Below, one piece after another: positions 34,514 through 43,140 of a stretch of 64,000 nucleotides of DNA; the stretch's first letter is position 1, and each line of letters begins with the position of its first letter. The position numbers and the translations under genes were made by a program. Source of the DNA: Chryseobacterium endalhagicum (GTDB lineage Bacteria > Bacteroidota > Bacteroidia > Flavobacteriales > Weeksellaceae); contig NZ_JAELVM010000003.1 of assembly GCF_016745235.1 (NCBI RefSeq), positions 744,001-808,000 of the forward strand, given 5' to 3'. The notes beneath the pieces are model-generated. The model saw only the letters and a program-made list of their open reading frames with translations. It had not been told where the DNA came from and searched no databases.

Positions 34514-35860
34514 TCAGGTTAAAAGGTCTTTCTCGCGGATACGGGATCCGAACAGTGCATAAGCCAGCATTAATAATTCACAGATTACGGTAAGGGACCA
34601 CGTCCATCGCCATGATCCGAGAATATCCGCCAAACCTCCCTGCACAAGGGTAAAAACAGCACCGCCAAATACCGCAGAGATAAAAATTCCGGACGCTTTG
34701 GAAGTATATTTATTCAAACCTTTTATAGACAGGGAATAAATGCAGCTCCACATGGAAGAATGCAGAAGCCCGATGGCCACCAGGAACCATAAATTCTGAG
34801 TGATCATTGAAACCAGGGCAAGTATCGTTGCTAAAACCGTAGTTACTGCCAGCTGTGTTCTCGCGGAAATACTGCTCAAAAAACTGGACACCGCACGGCC
34901 TACCAGGAATCCTCCCCAGTACAGTGTGGATAATAAAGCATGAATTCCCAGATCCATTCCTCCGATGATAATATCAGTCTTCCCAAAGAAAGTGATCGGA
35001 TGTCCGGAATCCATCAGTTCAAAAGCATACAGATTGATATTCGCACCGATCGCCACTTCTGTTCCTACATAAAAGAAAATAGCAATAACCCCGAGTACAA
35101 AATGCCTGAAAGACCAGATGCTTCTTTCCAGTTTTTCGCCTGCTACAGCACGTGTATGGGCTATGTCGGGAAGATGAAGCCTTTTGGTGATCACAATAAT
35201 AATCAGGATGCACAGGATAAGGATCGAAAGTGGCAGCAACAGCTGTCTGATCTCAATATTTTCAATAGAAATCCCGCTGAACATCACAACCGTAACAAAA
35301 AACGGCGCAGAAGTCGTTCCGATGGAATTGATCGCTGTTAAAATATTTAAACGCTGTACAGGCTGGGTTCCTTTTAATTCATAAGAGGCCGCATAAGGAT
35401 TCACAACTACCTGAATGACCGCTGCCGCAGTTCCCATTAAATAAGATCCGATCACAAAAATCACAAAACCAAAAGGGATCACCGCATCTTTGATATTGAA
35501 TTTCAGATCCGGATACTTATACCCGAACCACGATGAGCACAGATACATAAACAGTCCGGAGATCATAAAGAACAGCCCGCGGAGGATCGTGTTTTTGTAC
35601 CCGAAAGCGTTGACCCATTTACTGCCCAAAGTTCCGTTCAGCAGATACCCCAGAAAAAAGAAAAAGGAGATCAGCGTGGTGAACGTATTTTTAAGCCCTC
35701 CGGCCTGGCTGAGAAAGGTAAATTTCAAAGGAGCCTGAAGCTGTTCGTTCACGGTGGTCAGAAAGCCCACAATGAAGTAGATGAATGTTATAATAACAAA
35801 CGGCAGGATCGGGTTACTGGCCTTTGATCCTGAAGGCTGGATATCAGAGTTTATAATCAT
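34514..35860 (-). CDS. Sugar MFS transporter (FucP-like) of the mannitol operon
   Basis: A 448-aa protein with about 12 membrane helices. It shows FVIITFIYFIVGFLTTVNEQLQAPLK at the N-terminus, GTAAAVIQVVVNPYAASYELKG in the middle and SLSIKGLNKYTSKASGIFI near the C-terminus, which are FucP-family patterns. It starts 6 nt after the mannitol dehydrogenase gene, so it probably takes up mannitol or another hexitol by proton symport. It is clearly distinct from the FucP-like protein at 17144-18571. Confidence 0.88.
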   Translation of the reverse strand: MIINSDIQPSGSKASNPILPFVIITFIYFIVGFLTTVNEQLQAPLKFTFLSQAGGLKNTFTTLISFFFFLGYLLNGTLGSKWVNAFGYKNTILRGLFFMISGLFMYLCSSWFGYKYPDLKFNIKDAVIPFGFVIFVIGSYLMGTAAAVIQVVVNPYAASYELKGTQPVQRLNILTAINSIGTTSAPFFVTVVMFSGISIENIEIRQLLLPLSILILCILIIIVITKRLHLPDIAHTRAVAGEKLERSIWSFRHFVLGVIAIFFYVGTEVAIGANINLYAFELMDSGHPITFFGKTDIIIGGMDLGIHALLSTLYWGGFLVGRAVSSFLSSISARTQLAVTTVLATILALVSMITQNLWFLVAIGLLHSSMWSCIYSLSIKGLNKYTSKASGIFISAVFGGAVFTLVQGGLADILGSWRWTWSLTVICELLMLAYALFGSRIREKDLLT

Positions 35861-35866
35861 GGTGCG

Positions 35867-37303
35867 TTATTTTATAATTGATTTTAAAACCGGACCGGCG
35901 CCCTGGTTCTTAATTTTTTCTGCAAAATCCCTGTACAGTTCCACAAATTTTACAGAACCTTTTACATCCGCTCCCTTAAAAGCAGACAGATCTAAAAACG
36001 CAGCAGGATCTTCAGCATCAATCAGCTTCTGATCTTCTGCAGTCAGCCACGGTTCAGCGGTTTCATAAGACTGTCCGCGGTCATCGGTTTTGTATTTGAG
36101 ATAATGTTTGTAGGAAGCCATCAGAAACGTCACACGGGTGACATCCATGCCGGCTTTGATCATCGTAATCAGATTGGGAATGATATACACCGGAAATTTT
36201 GAAATTCCGTCGAAACACAGTCTGCTTACCTGGTCACTTACGCTGTGATTCGCAAACCTTTCGATCAGTGTTTTTTTATATTCTTCAAGATCGGTATTGG
36301 CGGGAGCGGGGACAAGAGGCGTAATATCCGTATCCATAAAATTACGCACGAATTTCACGACATTCTGATCTTCCATGGCTTCGTCTACCCTTCTGTAACC
36401 CATCAGAAAAGATGGATAAGACAATAATGTATGGGATGCGTTGAGCAGGCTCAGTTTCATATTTTCAAAAGCGGTGACATCATCGGTAAATTCCACCCCG
36501 GCTCTTTCCCAGGCGGGCCTTCCTGCTGCAAAATGGTCCTCGATCACCCATTGGGCAAAATCTTCACAGTAAACAGGAGCCAGATCTGTCATTCCGCTTT
36601 TACGGTTCAGTCTTTCCACATCTTCCGGAGATACGGCAGGCGTAATGCGGTCTACCATACTGTTGGGAAAGGTAACATGATCTTTTACCCATACGGCCAG
36701 GTCTTTATCCTGAGCTTCGATGAATGTGGTAAAGGCTCTTTTGGCTGTATTTCCGTTGTGCTGAAGGTTGTCACACGAAAGAATCGTTATTCCTTCCCCG
36801 TTTTTTGCTTTTCTCCGGCGAAGCCCTTCCGCTACAAATCCAAAGACTGTAGAAGGAATTCCTGTGTTTTTTAAATCCTGCTGAATTTTTTCATCCTTTG
36901 TCATAAATTCACCGGTTTCCTTATCCAGATTGTAGCCGCCTTCAGTAATCGTCAGAGTGATTATTCTGATGGAAGGATCAGCGATTTTGTTGATCACGGC
37001 TTCCGGATCTTCAATGCCCCAGATCAGTTCCCGCAGCGATCCTATCTGATGTACCTCATCGGTTCCGTTTCTTCCGCATACGGTAAGGGAATATTCAAGA
37101 TTCTGAGCTCTTAAATTGCGCACTATCTTTTCGTCGGATGGTAACAGGCAGACTCCGCAGATCCCCCATTGTCTCTGATCTTCAGACTCCAACAGGATAT
37201 TGGTATAAAACTGCTGATGCGCGCGGTGGAAATTTCCCACGCCGATGTGCAGAATTCCAGAAGTTATTTTTTTGGCATCATAATGATAAGAAATGGTATT
37301 CAT
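35867..37303 (-). CDS. Mannitol 2-dehydrogenase family oxidoreductase
   Basis: A 478-aa polyol-specific long-chain dehydrogenase. The NAD-binding motif is GVGNFHRAHQ (21-30). K283, N288 and H291 in MKLSLLNASHTLL have the Lys-x4-Asn-x2-His spacing of the catalytic residues of mannitol 2-dehydrogenase. The family also includes fructuronate and tagaturonate reductases; the neighbouring fructokinase favours mannitol to fructose. First gene of a four-gene operon, controlled by the LacI-type regulator and double operator upstream. Confidence 0.9.
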   Translation of the reverse strand: MNTISYHYDAKKITSGILHIGVGNFHRAHQQFYTNILLESEDQRQWGICGVCLLPSDEKIVRNLRAQNLEYSLTVCGRNGTDEVHQIGSLRELIWGIEDPEAVINKIADPSIRIITLTITEGGYNLDKETGEFMTKDEKIQQDLKNTGIPSTVFGFVAEGLRRRKAKNGEGITILSCDNLQHNGNTAKRAFTTFIEAQDKDLAVWVKDHVTFPNSMVDRITPAVSPEDVERLNRKSGMTDLAPVYCEDFAQWVIEDHFAAGRPAWERAGVEFTDDVTAFENMKLSLLNASHTLLSYPSFLMGYRRVDEAMEDQNVVKFVRNFMDTDITPLVPAPANTDLEEYKKTLIERFANHSVSDQVSRLCFDGISKFPVYIIPNLITMIKAGMDVTRVTFLMASYKHYLKYKTDDRGQSYETAEPWLTAEDQKLIDAEDPAAFLDLSAFKGADVKGSVKFVELYRDFAEKIKNQGAGPVLKSIIK

Positions 37304-37388
37304 AGGTAAAGGATTATTAATATATTAGTCAATGTGTTAAAACTATATTAACAATCAGTTCATCATGAGTTTTTTTTGAAAAATATTC

Positions 37389-37427
37389 ATTGGGAACGTT
37401 CCCGAAACTCAGGGAACGTTCCCAATT
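37389..37427. promoter_or_regulatory. Double LacI-type operator
   Basis: GGGAACGTTCCC occurs twice, perfectly, at 37392-37403 and 37412-37423, centre to centre 20 bp apart (two helical turns). The flanks ATT/AAT make the whole 39 bp an inverted repeat. It lies between the divergent mannitol operon and lacI-type gene, 44 bp before the latter's start, so it probably controls both. Confidence 0.92.
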
Positions 37428-37466
37428 GGTTATTTTTTTATTATTTTTATCAAAAAACAGAGTCCG

Positions 37467-38474
37467 ATGAAGCGAATTACCATAAAAGATCTGTCTAAAT
37501 TTTTGTCATTATCTACCTCTACCATCTCCCGGGCGCTGCTTAATGATAAAAATGTAAACTTGGAAACCAGAAAACGGGTACTGGATGCTGCGGACCAATT
37601 GGGCTATAAACCTAACCTTACGGCTTTGAATTTAAAATCCGGGCAGTCCAAAACAATAGGGATCGTGGTTCCGGAGATGATCACTCCGTTTTCCGCGAAG
37701 GTTCTGGAAGGAATTCAGAATGCACTTTATCCGCTGGGTTACAGGCTGGTCATTACCCAGTCTGATGAAAATCCGGTGATTGAAAGAAAGAATCTGCAGC
37801 TTCTGGAAGACTTTAATGTGGATGGAATCATTATCAATTTATGCCATGAAACGTATAATAACGATCTGTACCAACAGATTATGGATCAGGGAACTCCGTT
37901 GGTATTTTTTGACAGAATTCCTGGTAAATCTCTTGATGTTTCCAAAGTGATCGTGGACGACTCCATCAATTCATCCTTAATGGTTGAATATCTCATTAAA
38001 ACCGGAAGAAAAAGAATTGCCCACATCATGGGACCGCAAACCATCCGCAATGCTGTGGAAAGAGCCAATGGCTACAAACGTATCATGACCAAATACAATA
38101 TTTTTGATGAAAACCTGATTATTTCTACGGAAGGAATGAGCTTCGGACATGGAAAAGAAGCCGTACAGCAATTGCTGGAAAGAGAAGTGAAATTTGACAG
38201 TATTTTTGCATTCAGCGATACTTTAGCGATCGGAGCCATGAATTTTCTCCTTGAAAACAATATTAAAATTCCCGGTGACGTTGCTGTAGCGAGTTTTTCA
38301 GGAACTGAACTTTCCAGTATTGTGTATCCTCAGCTGACCAGTGTTCAGCAGCCTTTAAAAAGCATGGGCGAGGCCGCAGCCGGATTAATGCTGGAGAAGA
38401 TTAAAGACAGTTCAGCACCCAACAGAACTGTTTTAATGGATGCAGAGCTGGTGTATAGGGCTTCTACATTGTAA
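37467..38474 (+). CDS. LacI family transcriptional repressor of the mannitol operon
   Basis: A 335-aa regulator. The HTH is ITIKDLSKFLSLSTSTISRALLNDKNV (about residues 3-30), followed by the hinge NLKSGQSKTIGIVVPE and a periplasmic-binding-like domain with ending LTSVQQPLKSMGEAAAGLML. Divergent from the operon it presumably represses, with the double operator in the gap. The inducer is probably a sugar or polyol related to mannitol. Confidence 0.92.
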   Translation: MKRITIKDLSKFLSLSTSTISRALLNDKNVNLETRKRVLDAADQLGYKPNLTALNLKSGQSKTIGIVVPEMITPFSAKVLEGIQNALYPLGYRLVITQSDENPVIERKNLQLLEDFNVDGIIINLCHETYNNDLYQQIMDQGTPLVFFDRIPGKSLDVSKVIVDDSINSSLMVEYLIKTGRKRIAHIMGPQTIRNAVERANGYKRIMTKYNIFDENLIISTEGMSFGHGKEAVQQLLEREVKFDSIFAFSDTLAIGAMNFLLENNIKIPGDVAVASFSGTELSSIVYPQLTSVQQPLKSMGEAAAGLMLEKIKDSSAPNRTVLMDAELVYRASTL

Positions 38475-38512
38475 AACATTTCTATTTAATGATCTGGCTA
38501 CATAAAATATAT

Positions 38513-38545
38513 AAGCCCTGAAATTAGACTTTCAGGGCTTTTTTA
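38513..38545 (+). terminator. Intrinsic terminator of the LacI-type gene
   Basis: AGCCCTGAAA (38514-38523) pairs with TTTCAGGGCT (38530-38539), followed by TTTTTTATT. Confidence 0.92.
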
Positions 38546-38568
38546 TTGAAAATACCGGCTTATCCTCT

Positions 38569-39825
38569 CTACCATTTGATTCTCGGCAGTACTTTTTTGA
38601 TCTCTTTCCCGATATTGTTTCCCGCTTTTCCCAGTTCGTTACCTACATTTGTGAGAATCTTTACGGCTTCATGATTTTTGCCCGGACCGTATTGAATGTC
38701 ATGTACGGTAGTATTCCATGTTCTGACAATGTCATTGGTAGGACCAAACTGGTTCTGTAACTCTGAACCTATTTTATTTAAACCTTTAACAATATCATTA
38801 TTTTTACCAAAGCATCCTGAGTCTCCACCTACCCCATCGGTAAAACATTTATCAAGCTCTCTTGCCATCAACTGGCCGCCTGCACAGCCTGCAAAAACGT
38901 AAGGCTGACCTCCGGAAGTTACGGCACACTGCACAACGATCTGGGCTTCGGTATTCAAATTAAGCTTGCCTGCTCCATAACATACCGCTGTATTCATAAA
39001 GCTTACCTGCCCATACTGCCCCTGCTGCTGTACACAGGAAAGAAGCCTCTGAAGTTCGGGATCAGAAGATTCTCCGGCTAAGCATAAGGGATATTTGCTG
39101 TAATCGTTTCCATACTGTTTGTAACATTTCAATAAGGAAGCAGAGATCCGCTTCTCATTCGTACCTCCCATGGTTCCTACCAGGCATAAGGCCTGCTCCT
39201 CAGGAGTTGAAGCATTTTTAACACAGTTATAAATTTCATTTTCTTTCTTTCCGGCCATGTTCGCAACCATACAATCTCCGAATTTCTGTCTGTCCAATGC
39301 ACCGTTAAAACCTATTGACTGATCGTAGCAGCCTTTAGCAGTCTGTCCATTTGTTATCATCAGATCACCATATGGATTATTAGTATCTACAATCTGGCTG
39401 GGTAATGGCTGAAAACCAGTTGCTGTCTGAATTCCAACATTTTGACTGTATACCGGTGGAATATATTGTATCATCGGGTTCGGGGGGATCTGAATATCTG
39501 CAAAACCTATGATTCTGCTTCCCAACATATAATCAAGCTCAATAACATTTTTGTTATAATCCAGAAAAAAGGCTTTCTGGTACGGATTGGCAGCAGGCAG
39601 CCTCAGATACATTATTCCTGAAGGGTCCCGGGAAGCTATTCCTTTGTTCATGGGATTTCCATCCTGAATCATCATTCCATCACTGTACAGAACAAAGGAC
39701 TGCCCATGTGCCTGGTCATAAATCCTGCCTACCAGAACCGGAGGCTGTGAATAAAGATCTGTAAACAGAGCAAGTAAGAACAAGCTCACAAAAATCTTTA
39801 AGCTTTTTAAATGTAATGCTTTCAT
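38569..39825 (-). CDS. Secreted cysteine-rich protein of unknown function
   Basis: A 418-aa protein with a signal peptide ending near LYSQ (about residue 26). The N-terminal third (GRIYDQAHGQSFVLYSDGMMI...) looks like a small beta domain. From residue ~165 to ~345 there are twelve cysteines arranged in pairs (e.g. GCYDQSIGFN ... DCMVANMAG; NCVKNAS ... LCLVGTMGG; KCYKQYG ... LCLAGE), an apparent internal repeat of about 35 residues with two Cys each. The end is basic. No known domain recognised. Its own transcription unit. Confidence 0.72.
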   Translation of the reverse strand: MKALHLKSLKIFVSLFLLALFTDLYSQPPVLVGRIYDQAHGQSFVLYSDGMMIQDGNPMNKGIASRDPSGIMYLRLPAANPYQKAFFLDYNKNVIELDYMLGSRIIGFADIQIPPNPMIQYIPPVYSQNVGIQTATGFQPLPSQIVDTNNPYGDLMITNGQTAKGCYDQSIGFNGALDRQKFGDCMVANMAGKKENEIYNCVKNASTPEEQALCLVGTMGGTNEKRISASLLKCYKQYGNDYSKYPLCLAGESSDPELQRLLSCVQQQGQYGQVSFMNTAVCYGAGKLNLNTEAQIVVQCAVTSGGQPYVFAGCAGGQLMARELDKCFTDGVGGDSGCFGKNNDIVKGLNKIGSELQNQFGPTNDIVRTWNTTVHDIQYGPGKNHEAVKILTNVGNELGKAGNNIGKEIKKVLPRIKW

Positions 39826-40024
39826 GGTATTTTGTTTTTATTAGCAGTTATTGATTATTAAAATTCAACTTCATCTGAAGATTAGAACCTCCAGTAGCTC
39901 GCAGTTTCATGGTTTTCATCATAAGTTTTTACCCTTATTATTTCTATAGTAAAACTGGTCATAAAAACAAAACAAATCAATTACCCTTTTGGGTACTATT
40001 TCTCCGTACATCATTATAGGATAA

Positions 40025-40063
40025 AAAAAATCCTATCCTCAGACATTTTCTAAGGATAGGATT
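40025..40063 (-). terminator. Intrinsic terminator of the ferritin-like operon
   Basis: AATCCTATCCT (40029-40039) pairs with AGGATAGGATT (40053-40063), with a T-run on the minus side. Confidence 0.9.
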
Positions 40064-40087
40064 CACACCTAAAAATAAAATCACTTT

Positions 40088-40903
40088 TCAGACAATAAAC
40101 AGGCCTGCGATAGCCTGAGCTTCGCTTCCTGTTAGAATTTCATCATAAGCCGCAGATCCTGCCGCTGCTCCAAAAGCGGCCCCGGCATTGAATCCTGCCT
40201 GATCTACATTACCTTCTCCCGCATACACAGGATTCGTGGCAGCAGGCATATTTCCTCCGTCAGCAAGTTCTATCCAGCCTTTATTGGCTCTCATCCTTCT
40301 TACCTGTGAAGCGTGTCTGGCTTCCACAGAATGGATCTGAAGGGCAGCCTGCAGTACCGCTTTATTGGACATCACATTTCCAGCCTGACCTTTGTAGGCC
40401 CGTACTCCGGTGTCTTCAAAAGCCTGAGCCAGAACCAGAAACTGGTTATAATCCGTGAAAGGCGTAAAACTTCCTCCGACAGTAAAATCAAAGACCGGTT
40501 TTGCTCCCGGTGTTTCTCCTAAAGAGGTCAGGGTACTTTTCAGGAACCCAACATGGGCTGATTCATGTTTTGAGATCTGCATGAAAACAGCCCGGTCGGA
40601 ATTGGGTATTAATCCGGCAGCCGCCAGACCTAGTGCGTAGTATTCATTTTCCAGATATTCCAGAACCAGTGCCAGTTGTAAAGCATCTGTCAAAGCATTT
40701 TTAAAGAAGCTTACGGAAGCGGTTGTATCTAAAGTTTCCGCTTTGGCCGGAGTGGCCATCAATGCTCCCAATCCAAGTGGAACGGAGGCTGCTGCTGCTT
40801 TTTTACCAAATGTTGACATATTGGTGATCGTTTCTAATCTTGTAGCTTCTGTGGTAAAAAATTTATCGTTAGAAAGCTTATCTAGTAATTTAAGAATGTT
40901 CAT
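40088..40903 (-). CDS. Ferritin-like domain protein (Ferritin_2/DUF4439-like)
   Basis: A 271-aa protein. Motifs of a four-helix ferritin-like domain are visible: LEYLENEYYALG, SKHESAHVGFLKS, AFEDTGVRAYKGQ and IHSVEARHASQVRRMRA; these provide the Glu/His di-iron ligands. The N-terminus has a hydrophobic stretch ending ATPAKAE, which could be an export signal after a 35-residue leader. Relatives include plant desiccation-related protein PCC13-62. It follows a paralogue by 25 nt. Confidence 0.88.
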   Translation of the reverse strand: MNILKLLDKLSNDKFFTTEATRLETITNMSTFGKKAAAASVPLGLGALMATPAKAETLDTTASVSFFKNALTDALQLALVLEYLENEYYALGLAAAGLIPNSDRAVFMQISKHESAHVGFLKSTLTSLGETPGAKPVFDFTVGGSFTPFTDYNQFLVLAQAFEDTGVRAYKGQAGNVMSNKAVLQAALQIHSVEARHASQVRRMRANKGWIELADGGNMPAATNPVYAGEGNVDQAGFNAGAAFGAAAGSAAYDEILTGSEAQAIAGLFIV

Positions 40904-40928
40904 AATGGTAGATTTTGAAAATGAATAA

Positions 40929-41642
40929 TTAGCTGATTCCTCTTTCTTTCCATGTGAAAGGAGTTTTTATAAACCCTCCTGCCGCCATCACAATATCTTT
41001 AGGCTCTTTGGCAAGGTCCAGTCCGTTTGCGTCAATCACATCATCTCCGGAAAAATCCGTAGATCCCGGATTAATAAGATTCCTGATCGCGGAAGCATGT
41101 CTCGCCTCTACAGAAACGATCTTTCCTGCAATAACCAAATACGCAGGGTTGGTAATATATTTACCGGCACCGTTGTATGCAGCCACCCCTGTATCTTCCA
41201 GTGCTTTTGCCGTGGCCAGAACAGAATTTCTGTCGTTGAAATTCACATTGGTGTACTGGAACTGAAGCGTTGGCAGAACTTTCTGGGTCACCCCGCTAAT
41301 GGCCGCTTTAAAAAAGTCCCTGTGAATAACTTCATGATGGTAAAGATCTGTGAACAGTTCTTTTTCAACACTTGAAATTCCGGAGTAGAAATTATTCACC
41401 ACTTTAGTATAAAAGTCAGCTTCAAGCTGTTCCAGCGCGTAGGCGTAATTCAGCACACCTACATCTCCGGTGCCGAGGTCAAAAATCTGACCGTCATCCA
41501 TCATTCCATAATCATTATCATCATCACAGCCAATGAGCGTAAGTCCTGCCATAGCAAGCCCTATACCGCCCAGTTTCAAAAAATTTCTTCTGCTTGTATC
41601 CAGAGTCACTCCCTGGTTAGAAACATTAATCGTTTTTTTCAT
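40929..41642 (-). CDS. Ferritin-like domain lipoprotein with Tat-type signal
   Basis: A 237-aa protein. The N-terminus has SRRNFLKLGGIGLAMAGLTLIGC, a twin-arginine signal followed by a lipobox Cys, suggesting export of a folded, metal-loaded lipoprotein. The ferritin-like motifs are LEQLEADFYTKV, HHEVIHRDFFKAA, ALEDTGVAAYNGAG and VSVEARHASAIRNL. It is a distant paralogue of the next gene and lies downstream of the fasciclin gene (81-nt gap). Confidence 0.88.
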   Translation of the reverse strand: MKKTINVSNQGVTLDTSRRNFLKLGGIGLAMAGLTLIGCDDDNDYGMMDDGQIFDLGTGDVGVLNYAYALEQLEADFYTKVVNNFYSGISSVEKELFTDLYHHEVIHRDFFKAAISGVTQKVLPTLQFQYTNVNFNDRNSVLATAKALEDTGVAAYNGAGKYITNPAYLVIAGKIVSVEARHASAIRNLINPGSTDFSGDDVIDANGLDLAKEPKDIVMAAGGFIKTPFTWKERGIS

Positions 41643-41723
41643 AATATTAGGTTTTAAGTGTTATATCATTTTCAGAAGAGAAAAAAACAGCATAATAAAT
41701 TATGCTGTCTAAAAACTAAAACA

Positions 41724-42293
41724 TTACGGCATCAACACCGTGTCTATCACGTGGATCACCCCGTTTGACTGATTCACATCAGCTATGGTCACCTTAGCAC
41801 TCTTTCCTTTTGCATCCTGTACATAGAGATCTTTTCCTTTGGTCCAGAAAGTCAGTCCCTCCCCTTCTACCGTTTTCATCAAGCTCTTTCCGTTTCCTGC
41901 TTTTACAGCAGCCCAGATGTCTTTAGCGCTGTATTTTCCTTCAAGAACATGGTAGGTAAGGATTTTGGTAAGCATTTCTTTATTTTCAGGCTTTACCAGA
42001 GTTTCAACTGTTCCCTTCGGAAGTTTTGCAAAAGCTGCATCTGTAGGAGCCAGTACGGTGAAAGGCCCTGCTCCCTGAAGTGTTTCTACCAGGCCTGCAG
42101 CTTTTACCGCAGCTACCAAAGTCTTATGATCTTTGGAATTAACTGCATTTTCAATAATATTTTTAGATGGATACATGGCTGCACCGCCTACCATCACTGT
42201 TTTTTCTTTCATCGTCTGTGCAGTTACCTTTCCACTGAAAGCGAATGATAAAGCGGTCATTGCCAGTACTGCGATTTTTGATCTTGTGTTCAT
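41724..42293 (-). CDS. Fasciclin domain protein
   Basis: A 189-aa secreted protein. The signal peptide ends near GKVTAQ. A single FAS1 domain follows: [35 protein letters not shown], the H-box [10 protein letters not shown], and the ending [15 protein letters not shown]1 domains mediate adhesion. The open frame extends 17 codons upstream to 42344, but the ATG at 42293 begins the signal peptide. It is divergent from the sigma/anti-sigma pair and probably leads the ferritin-like operon. Confidence 0.92.
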   Translation of the reverse strand: MNTRSKIAVLAMTALSFAFSGKVTAQTMKEKTVMVGGAAMYPSKNIIENAVNSKDHKTLVAAVKAAGLVETLQGAGPFTVLAPTDAAFAKLPKGTVETLVKPENKEMLTKILTYHVLEGKYSAKDIWAAVKAGNGKSLMKTVEGEGLTFWTKGKDLYVQDAKGKSAKVTIADVNQSNGVIHVIDTVLMP

Positions 42294-42541
42294 TGTTTTG
42301 ATTTTTTGAATTAATATGTATTTGAATTGTGTTCTTAGTATCATCTACGAGGTTGGTTTTGATTTAGATTTAAAAAAGTTTGATTTTTATTAAATATTTT
42401 AAAATCTGGCTCCTTTATTTCCAGAACCGGAACCAGGAAAATCAAAAACCGAAAACATCTTTATATTTTTTATTTTCATATTTGATCATTCTAAAGGATT
42501 CCTTAAAATCATTTACGATATAAAAGATTTTTCGGATGTTC

Positions 42542-42571
42542 TTTGTTATATGTTTTATTTTATTACATTTG
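42542..42571 (+). promoter_or_regulatory. Bacteroidota-type promoter for the sigma factor operon
   Basis: TTTG (42542-42545), 18 nt, TACATTTG (42564-42571). Consensus at both boxes with standard spacing; it overlaps the TTG that opens the longest sigma-factor frame. Confidence 0.75.
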
Positions 42572-42590
42572 GAATGAAAAATTACAAGCT

Positions 42591-43139
42591 ATTAAAACAA
42601 CCTATTCGGAAGAAGAGCTTATCGTTTTACTGAAAGAAAAAAACGAAACCGGCTTTCATTATTTATATGATCACTATGCAGGTGCCCTGTATGGGGTGAT
42701 TCTCCGAATTGTACAGTCAAAAGAATATACGGAAGAAATCATTCAGGATGTTTTTGTTAAAATCTGGAATGCCGCTCATCAGTATGATTCATCAAAAGGA
42801 AGATTTTATACCTGGATGATTAATATTGCGAGAAATACCGCAATTGATTATTTAAAATCAAAAGCTTTTCAGAACGAACTTAAAAACCAGCCACTTCCGG
42901 ATTTCGTATATAACTCTACAGAACTTTCAACGACTAATAATTCGTCCGATTTTATTGGATTTAATAATGTGCTTGAAGGTCTGGAAACAGATAAACAGGA
43001 ACTTATTAACCTGGCTTATTACCAGGGATATACTCAGAACGAGATATCGGAAAAGCTGAAGATACCCCTTGGAACGGTGAAAACCAAAATGCGGAACGCA
43101 CTGATGAAATTAAAGGACTTGTTAAAAGATTATCAATAA
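42591..43139 (+). CDS. ECF-type RNA polymerase sigma factor
   Basis: A sigma-70 family protein of about 182 residues. Region 2 is YDHYAGALYGVILRIVQSKEYTEEIIQDVFVKIW with KGRFYTWMINIARNTAIDYLKS; region 4 is INLAYYQGYTQNEISEKLKIPLGTVKTKMRNALMKL. The frame is open from a TTG at 42543, but that codon lies inside the likely -33 box. No ATG, GTG or TTG occurs in frame before the conserved part; the ATT at 42591 (then KTTYSEEELI) is where homologous proteins would begin. The anti-sigma gene follows after 1 nt. Confidence 0.88.
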   Translation: MKTTYSEEELIVLLKEKNETGFHYLYDHYAGALYGVILRIVQSKEYTEEIIQDVFVKIWNAAHQYDSSKGRFYTWMINIARNTAIDYLKSKAFQNELKNQPLPDFVYNSTELSTTNNSSDFIGFNNVLEGLETDKQELINLAYYQGYTQNEISEKLKIPLGTVKTKMRNALMKLKDLLKDYQ

Positions 43140-43140
43140 A

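Noticed and set aside
35867-37303. Fructuronate/tagaturonate reductase for the mannitol dehydrogenase-like gene
   Set aside because: Not excluded, but no uronate isomerase or dehydratase genes are present, while a fructokinase is.
42294-42344. Extended N-terminus of the fasciclin protein
   Set aside because: It would place 17 residues before a normal signal peptide.
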